Notes under the pieces: generated by a model
What the model saw: the letters and a program-made list of their open reading frames with translations, nothing else
Databases searched by the model: none
What the model was told of the DNA's origin: nothing
Shown here: positions 57,821 through 64,000 of the stretch, piece by piece
Layout of the letters: the number at the start of each line of letters is the position of its first letter
How positions within the stretch are numbered: the stretch's first letter is position 1
Program-made: the position numbers and the translations under genes
Origin: Gryllus longicercus
Taxonomy: Eukaryota; Arthropoda; Insecta; Orthoptera; Gryllidae
Assembly (NCBI GenBank): GCA_038098605.1
Contig: JAZDUA010000171.1
Coordinates: 270,001 to 334,000, forward strand
Length of the DNA stretch: 64,000 bases
Direction: 5' to 3'

Positions 57821-59848
57821 AGTAATCTAATAAACGCTTGTATCAATAAACTCTAGAAAAGCAGGTACGTTGAACGACGGCTCTAGGACTGTAATGATTT
57901 ATGTAATTGAGATAAACAGTACTCTTATCATGTTTTATTACATGACGTTCCCGATGTGAGGGTCTGCTGAAGAAATACAGTACGAGATAGCTAAACGGTT
58001 ATCTAACATATAGATATAGTTTTAATCCGCACATCAACGTATATTATGAGATTTATTAATTGGTTTTTAAAATTACCGAAACCTGTTTTACACTTCAACT
58101 ATTAGAACATTAATAGGACAATGCCATTTTTATTACCTCGATTGATACGTATTATTGGGATCAATGGAATATAGAGAGTATAAAGAAAACCAATCTCTAG
58201 CTTGAATATTGAACGAGAAAACCTTTCTCCCAATACAATTTAAAATTACGCAAAGATAACCAACACCTGGAAATTAGCGTAAATAAAAAGATTTGAAGAT
58301 CTAATATTGCTAAAAAAACTGAATTAAAAATGAAATCTCTATCTTCAATATTGAAAAGTATTATAGTTATACAATAGAATATTTGTATTTTACTCTTTAC
58401 ATAGTATGAATCTACGAGCTAGTTCCCATTCCCCCTTTTGTACTCGTTCATTCCCCATTGCTGTGTGAGTCTTCTCCTAAAAATTCCACTGACGCGTGAT
58501 CGGGAAACATTAGCCCACGAGAGCGCGCTGGCATGCTAATTCTGATGGCTGCTGCCGGAAGCTGTCAGACGAACTGATGCGCAATTGGAACAGAATCGCA
58601 ACGCCAGACGCCCGCTATCGTTTATAACGCATTTCGTGCTATAAATGGAAGACAAATACAATTTCCCAGAAATCAGACACATTGCGGATTGCTCACCTAT
58701 TGGATGAACTTGCTTCGCCAGAACGACCATCACAAACGGTTAACTCTTTGTCCAAACGCTACAGCAAATCAAAAATTTAACATAAATCCAATTTACATTC
58801 CAATTTATAAATATTACAAAATTCAAGTTCATCAACAAATATATTTTTTGTAAAAAATTCCAAAAAAATGGATGCCCTTTTTTCAGAAAAAAATTCTCTT
58901 GATGCACTCTACAGTACTAATTCACCGAGTTTGATTTACAAAATTGTGTGAACCATTTTAAAACGTATGGTCAGCGCCAGAAAACATCGCCTTGCATCTT
59001 TTGCCGCTCACTCATCCACAACACCGTATGTTTACGAATGTCTTGAATGTATTTGGCGAAATTATAATCAATAATTAAATAATAATAATTAAAATCATGG
59101 ACATTAAGAGCATGAATATTTAACATTCTGCATATCAAAATATATTTTAAATATCTTTTTTATAGAATTCGAAAACAATAATTTGATGTCAACATCAGTT
59201 TTAACGTTTGTTTTATCAAGTAATTTTCTTCAATTTATTAAAAAATATGAATGATCCGACGAAGTAACTTAAAGTTAAAGTAAAGGCCTGATACTAAATA
59301 AAGATTTTAATGCTACAGAAAGAAGCAGCATTTAATGTTGCGCAACGTAACGAAATAAACGTGACGACTGTATTTCCTACCTGAACCCATAATTATTCAA
59401 CATACAAATTGAATAGGAGTAAGGATTCTGGAGCTAAAGAAAATGTGCCTATGCAGAATGCACTTCTCTCCTCCATACGTCACACGCAGTATTTAACTGA
59501 ATTTTGACGTTAAATAAATAATACTGAGTCAAGCTAACGTGCTCTTCTCTTTAATGTTAATATGAATAACTATGGTGTAATCTCACGACAGGTTCAAAAG
59601 AATTGACTCGGAATTCCAGAGGATATTTCACAGCTATTGCCCGGTGGATAGTTTTAGCACATGCTTCGTTGAAAGTAGAATATGTAATATGGGAATGATA
59701 GGCAACAGATCGTCAGGACGTTAAGGGTTACTCTCGTAAAGCACGGTGAAATAAGTGTTGAGATACTGATATTTGACACCGCTCGTGCGTTGGTCATTCT
59801 CGGAGTGTGTGTGTTTATTTGATATTTTCTTCTAGTGTTCAATCCTGT

Positions 59849-59885
<37 letters not shown>

Positions 59886-60279
59886 GGAAATACTATTGAA
59901 AACGAATATTTTTCTCTGAAAGTAATGTTATATAATGTTCATTCCCTTTCATTTTATTTTAATTCTAATTCATATAACGCTTATACACAGTTTTAAAATT
60001 AATTTTAACTTTTAAAATGAATTTTACAAATATGAGATCATGTATGTTTTTTTTAATTATTGTATTTCTTACATACATACTTAATGTTTCAAAATAAGTT
60101 TGCACCAGATCTGAAGTTGATGACTAAAATTCAAAAGATGCTTAAGAAATAAATAAAAGCTTATCAAATAATCAAAACTGCGTATCATAAAATATGTTGG
60201 TAAAGAAAATACAATTTATAAATATAAAAAACTAACATTAACCTAATGAAACCAAATGCACCACATTTGTAAATAAAGT
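57821..60279. other. AT-rich stretch, nothing firmly recognised
   Basis: ATCTCTATCTTCAATATTGA near 58332 is a family R remnant. A TGA triplet run lies at 59849-59882. The minus-strand frame at 58536-58733 is not recognised. No gene is supported. Confidence 0.4.
59849..59882 (+). repeat. (TGA)n microsatellite
   Basis: Pure triplet run. Confidence 0.95.
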
Positions 60280-60284
60280 ACAAA

Positions 60285-60555
60285 AAACCTCTCCCACTGA
60301 CTACTAATTTCTGTGATTTACCTCCTTTCCGGTCCGAGTTCGATCCCCGGGCGGGCCATCCTGTCCGCGTTCCCTCGGTCATAAATGCTGGGATGGTTAA
60401 AATATCCCACGATCACTTCCCACCACCGCACTTGCCACCTCCCACCATCATCCTAGTCCTCTCCCCTCTCATCATCACCCTATCACCTTATTCAGAATTC
60501 CCTGCAAAAGGCACGAGGCCCTTGTCCGTTATGAAATCTTTGTTGGCTAATAATA

Positions 60556-60612
<57 letters not shown>
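60285..60612 (+). mobile_element. SINE-like element with AAT tail
   Basis: B-box GAGTTCGATCCCC at 60336-60348, a C-rich body (CACCACCGCACTTGCCACC), CAAAAGGCACGAGGCCC near the 3' end, and an AAT microsatellite tail (60547-60612). The A box is degraded or missing. A SINE with a simple-repeat tail is the most likely reading. Confidence 0.55.
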
Positions 60613-60939
60613 TAGGGATATATAAATAAATATAGGGTGAAGTTACGAAGGATTGGCAGAAGGCTGGAAAAAGTCTGAGTCTACGAGAAAAATATCTCAG
60701 AACTATACAAAAGGCCGCTTTGTTAGGTACGGCAAACATCACCAGAAAGTTTTTGTCTTGAATGAGGTGGATGAAGGTCCAAGAAAGCAAAGGCCACCAA
60801 AATCATCATTAATAAAGGACTTCACATACGTTGTTTAGAACTCTGCAAAACGAAATTCTTCATGGAAGCAACTCCATATTTTTGTAGACAAGTTGAGTCT
60901 TGTGCAGGAATGCTCCGATATTTCTTGAGAAGTCGAGGA

Positions 60940-60940
<1 letters not shown>

Positions 60941-61016
<76 letters not shown>
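60941..61016 (+). repeat. (AAT)n microsatellite
   Basis: Pure triplet run of about 76 bp; isoleucine or leucine homopolymer frames are artefacts. Confidence 0.95.
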
Positions 61017-61018
<2 letters not shown>

Positions 61019-61139
61019 CGAGTAAAAACATCTCTTCCATGGCCATTTTTGATAGACATGTTCCGATATCCGGGCATAATGCGATAACAACAAAAACAAC
61101 AACTAACATATCTCCGGAGTGCAGGTAATGTTGGCCCAT

Positions 61140-61345
61140 GCCCGTCTACATCAAAAGTCGCGTCGTGCGCACGCCAGCGCTACTGGGACCGAGGAAGTGA
61201 CGTCACTCAGGCTCATGGCGCGTAATGGGGCGTGAAATGCCCCACCATGACGCGCACTTCATGGGCGGTGCATCGCGGCCCCGCCCACATTCCAACCGCT
61301 CCTCGGCTTTTTACTCTTTGGATCATCCACGCCATCGGTGTTACA
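61140..61345. other. GC-richer patch with CRE-type site
   Basis: Contains GTGACGTCAC at 61197-61206 and a small GGGGC/GCCCC hairpin at 61227-61243. Possibly regulatory or part of an unrecognised repeat; the frames here are not recognised. Confidence 0.3.
61197..61206. promoter_or_regulatory. CRE/ATF palindrome
   Basis: GTGACGTCAC contains the full consensus TGACGTCA in a GC-richer patch. A single site is weak evidence. Confidence 0.25.
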
Positions 61346-62150
61346 ATTCGCCTGGAGCAGTTGTCAAAACTCTTCCTCGTTATAAGCGTATTTAATAAAG
61401 ACAGAATTAATAGCAGGAAATGGAATAAAGTTGATGAACTTCTGTCGGCAATACCAATCTCACATGTAGTTTCGTCACAATTGTTTAAAGGATCATAAAG
61501 CCTTTTCGAAGGCAGGACAGCATCATTCAGTGCAACGTGCAACAGTACACCAAGTAGGGAGCCAGCTATTTTATATTTAATTGAGTTACAATTAGCTCGG
61601 AAATAGTGTTCTCTCAAATAAATTTTGTGTAATTTATTCTAAGTTGGATGTACAGTTAAGAGTGGTGATGTGCAGCAGAGTACATATCTGTGTTGGATGT
61701 TACTGTACATTTAATTGAAGTGATATGTGATATCCTAATTATTTTATACAATTACTTATTTTATTATTAGTTATAATATCTATTTCTACTACAATTTTGT
61801 AATAATTTTGAAATAAATTTGATAATAAACAAATGCAAGGTCATACATAATTGCAATAATTGGTTTTAGAGTATTATTAAATTAGAGCAATAATCGTAAG
61901 TAAGGATTTTCTGTAAATTAGTCCAAGATATTTCATGTGTGAAGTTCACATGTGAAAATTTAATTTATAATTATTATTAATTTTATAATTAAACGTTAAT
62001 CACCCATCATTTAGTCAAAATTGTGTAGTCACATACATATACTTACCATTTATTCCATAATTACTTTTTAGTTCCATTCGTAAGATTACCAAAAGAGTAA
62101 TCGAACTCTTCAATAGAGATTGCAAGAGCATGTTGTCAACAAACCGCTAT
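61346..62150. other. AT-rich stretch, nothing recognised
   Basis: No supported feature. Confidence 0.4.
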
Positions 62151-62260
62151 GGGGTCGTCCATAAATTACAAAACGCTAAAGAGGGGGAGGGGTTCTGAGG
62201 CAGCATTACTCTGCGTTACGTAGGGGTAAGGGGTATTAGTTAAGTGTTATGTAACATTGA
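62150..62260 (+). repeat. old interspersed repeat fragment
   Basis: GGTCGTCCATAAATTACAAA, a G-rich middle (GAGGGGGAGGGG) and TTATGTAACATTGAT follow the order of a repeat I remember from many insect genomes, with termini around GTCCATAAATTACGT. No inverted partner is visible here. Confidence 0.4.
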
Positions 62261-62664
62261 TATTTATTTTTTTACATTTTTCTACATTTTCTGAAATAAT
62301 TCGTTTTTTAGTCCTGTACAAAACATAAAAATATTAACAAATTAGTGTTTTAGAACCATAAATAAACTGAAGTTATTAGTTGTAAATTGTTTCAATAAAC
62401 GGAAATATTTTTTCACCTTTTTTTGTATCTATAATATTACGAAGAAAATATTCAAAACTGATATGAAGTATATTTTAGAATTCACTTAAATTGGCTCTTT
62501 ACATTATTACTAGGATTTAAATGAAAATGTATATTCCTCCGCCGATTTAGCATTACTCAAAGCTCTACGATTTTGAAACAATTTTTATTTTATTTTGCAT
62601 GTACTTTACATTTACTTCCTGATATACTTTTAAAAACATTGTCAACAATGGTTTTTAATTTTTT

Positions 62665-62729
62665 CTTTAAATTTCTACTAAGAACAGAGTGAAATTAACT
62701 TTAATTTCTACTAAGAACAGAGTGAAATA
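62665..62729 (+). repeat. 33-bp tandem duplication
   Basis: ATTTCTACTAAGAACAGAGT (25-bp shared core) occurs at 62671 and 62704. Confidence 0.9.
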
Positions 62730-62759
62730 CACTTATAAAGATGGCATAGATCGTATTTT

Positions 62760-63700
62760 CACTGTTTATTCTTAATTTTCGAAAATTGTAAATATTTGAA
62801 TTTTTCGGCGGCTTCCTACAACTACAAATTTGAAGATAGAGATTTTTCCTTCAAATGAAATTCGTTCTCCATGATTAGTTTTTCCATTAATATTATGTAC
62901 TACGTTTTCTTGAAAATGTTAATAGTTTTCGCGCAATATTGCGTGCAATATGTGCAGTATTAAAAAATACCAAAAACAAGATTTTCTTAAAAAACGCCAA
63001 AAAATATTTTCTTTGAACTTTTATTTGGGATAGTGCTAAGTACACTGCATAATATGACATGCACGTCAATTTGATCTATTTTCTGCTGTTTCAAAAATTA
63101 CACTATTAGCATAATTTTTTGACATCTCTCTCACGTCATTAATATTTACATAAACAGCGTTTTGTATTCATTATTGAATTTGTTAAAACAACCGCTTTAA
63201 ATAAAGTCTGATAAAGATTCCCAAAACTCAAAAGTTTTCTGTGAAAAGTAGCTCAAAATGCCACATAATCAGAACTGCTCAAAGAACATTGTTTCAAAAC
63301 GACACAAAATTTTTTGTTCGAACGTTTTGTACGAATAGTGCTAAACAAACTCTACAAGATGTCATAAAAACAATTTTCTTCTACAATTTTTTTTAAAGTA
63401 GGCAAGTATATTTTTTAAATATCTTTCACGCCGCTTATATGCCCATTTCCAGCGATTTGTATGCATTTCTACATTTGTGTATGGACGTTCTTCAAATACC
63501 TTCCAATAAAGTTTCTCGAAAACTCAAAAGTTTTTGTGATACAGATCTTGAAATTTCGCATTTACAGTAAATAGATAGTAGTATAGGACATTTTCTTAAA
63601 AAGTATAGGACATTTTCTTAAAAAACGGCTCCAAATTTTTCAATGAAAATTTCCATGTAGGACAAGGTTTTACTGTTGTAAAATATTCTTGAAGTAATAT
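62760..63700 (-). repeat. family R decayed repeat, about three monomers
   Basis: TATTTTCTTTGAACTTTTAT near 63004, TTTTTTGTTCGAACGTTTTG near 63309 and AATTTTTCAATGAAAATTTC near 63633 start successive monomers about 305-325 bp apart. The first two are followed by (G/C)AATAGTGCTAA-like wording. The reverse strand matches 27.1-27.6 and 29.1-29.4 kb. A recent 22-bp duplication (GTATAGGACATTTTCTTAAA) lies at 63582-63625. Confidence 0.6.
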
Positions 63701-64000
63701 TTAGGTTTTCAATTAGGAAACTGAAAAACAGAGAAAGTTAAAAAAAAAAGTTATTTGTGCGAAGATGGTTGGCAGCTGGCAAGAGAATGAAGCAAGACCG
63801 AAAAGCTAGCTCAAACGACAGAAATTATAAACACTATATAGTAGGAGAAAGTCTGTGCCATTCTACCTCATGACTAGTTAAAGTAAGTCATCACTATATA
63901 AAATAAGATCAAAAATGTGCATGCTTTGTAAAAAAAATCCATATTGCTTCGACAGGTTTTAAATATTTTCAAACAAGTATGCGGAGATACATTATGAATT

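Overview
This is a eukaryotic nuclear segment, most likely from an arthropod with a large, repeat-rich genome. Three things point there: the AT-rich background with no compact gene layout, tRNA-derived SINEs and short inverted-repeat transposons in several copies, and a broken copy (55545-56072) of a cysteine-rich protein family that I remember only from arthropod genomes. The species cannot be fixed from this sequence; a polyneopteran-type insect is a guess. I find no intact protein-coding gene, rRNA or functional tRNA. Almost all long open frames fall in GC-rich or low-complexity DNA where stop codons are simply absent. The window is either intergenic or inside a very large intron.

The layout has three layers. 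First, an AT-rich background with little recognisable content. Second, about fourteen sharply bounded GC- and CpG-rich islands (near 3.2, 4.2, 6.7, 9.7, 11.8, 17.2, 21.7, 24.8, 33-34.5, 35.1, 38.1, 40.4, 42.6, 47.1 and 51.5 kb). Many of these are directly bordered by a tandem array or a strand-asymmetric tract: 20-bp units at 2.86 and 46.7 kb, a 29/39-bp GT array at 5.6-6.6 kb, 32-bp and 26-bp units around 17 kb, a G-rich array at 33.7-34.2 kb, purine and pyrimidine tracts at 37.2-38.1 and 42.9-43.5 kb, and a 9-bp array at 52.3 kb. Third, interspersed elements.

The interspersed elements can be sorted into families. Family F (24.5 and 55.2 kb) is a fold-back element with exact 12-bp target duplications in both copies; one copy has perfect 81-bp arms. 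Family P is a TA-flanked MITE-like family (16.6, 38.3, 39.9, 40.0, 40.25 kb) with the core TTTCATCCAATCGGGAGCTT; one copy has a triplicated 86-bp core and another sits inside a SINE. Family S2 is a tRNA-like SINE family in both orientations (16.3, 41.1, 46.4, 52.6, 53.1 kb). Other SINE-like pieces lie at 15.6, 54.7 and 60.3 kb. Family R is an old AT-rich family with monomers of roughly 270-330 bp (27.1-27.8, 29.0-29.8, 56.6-57.8, 62.7-63.7 kb). DNA-element-like insertions lie at 12.2, 13.7, 49.1, 52.4 and 56.7 kb.

The strongest candidates for something not yet described are family F, the triplicated-core P element, and the repeated pairing of CpG islands with minisatellites. All are sequence observations; their activity or function is inference. 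No searches or folding programs were run.
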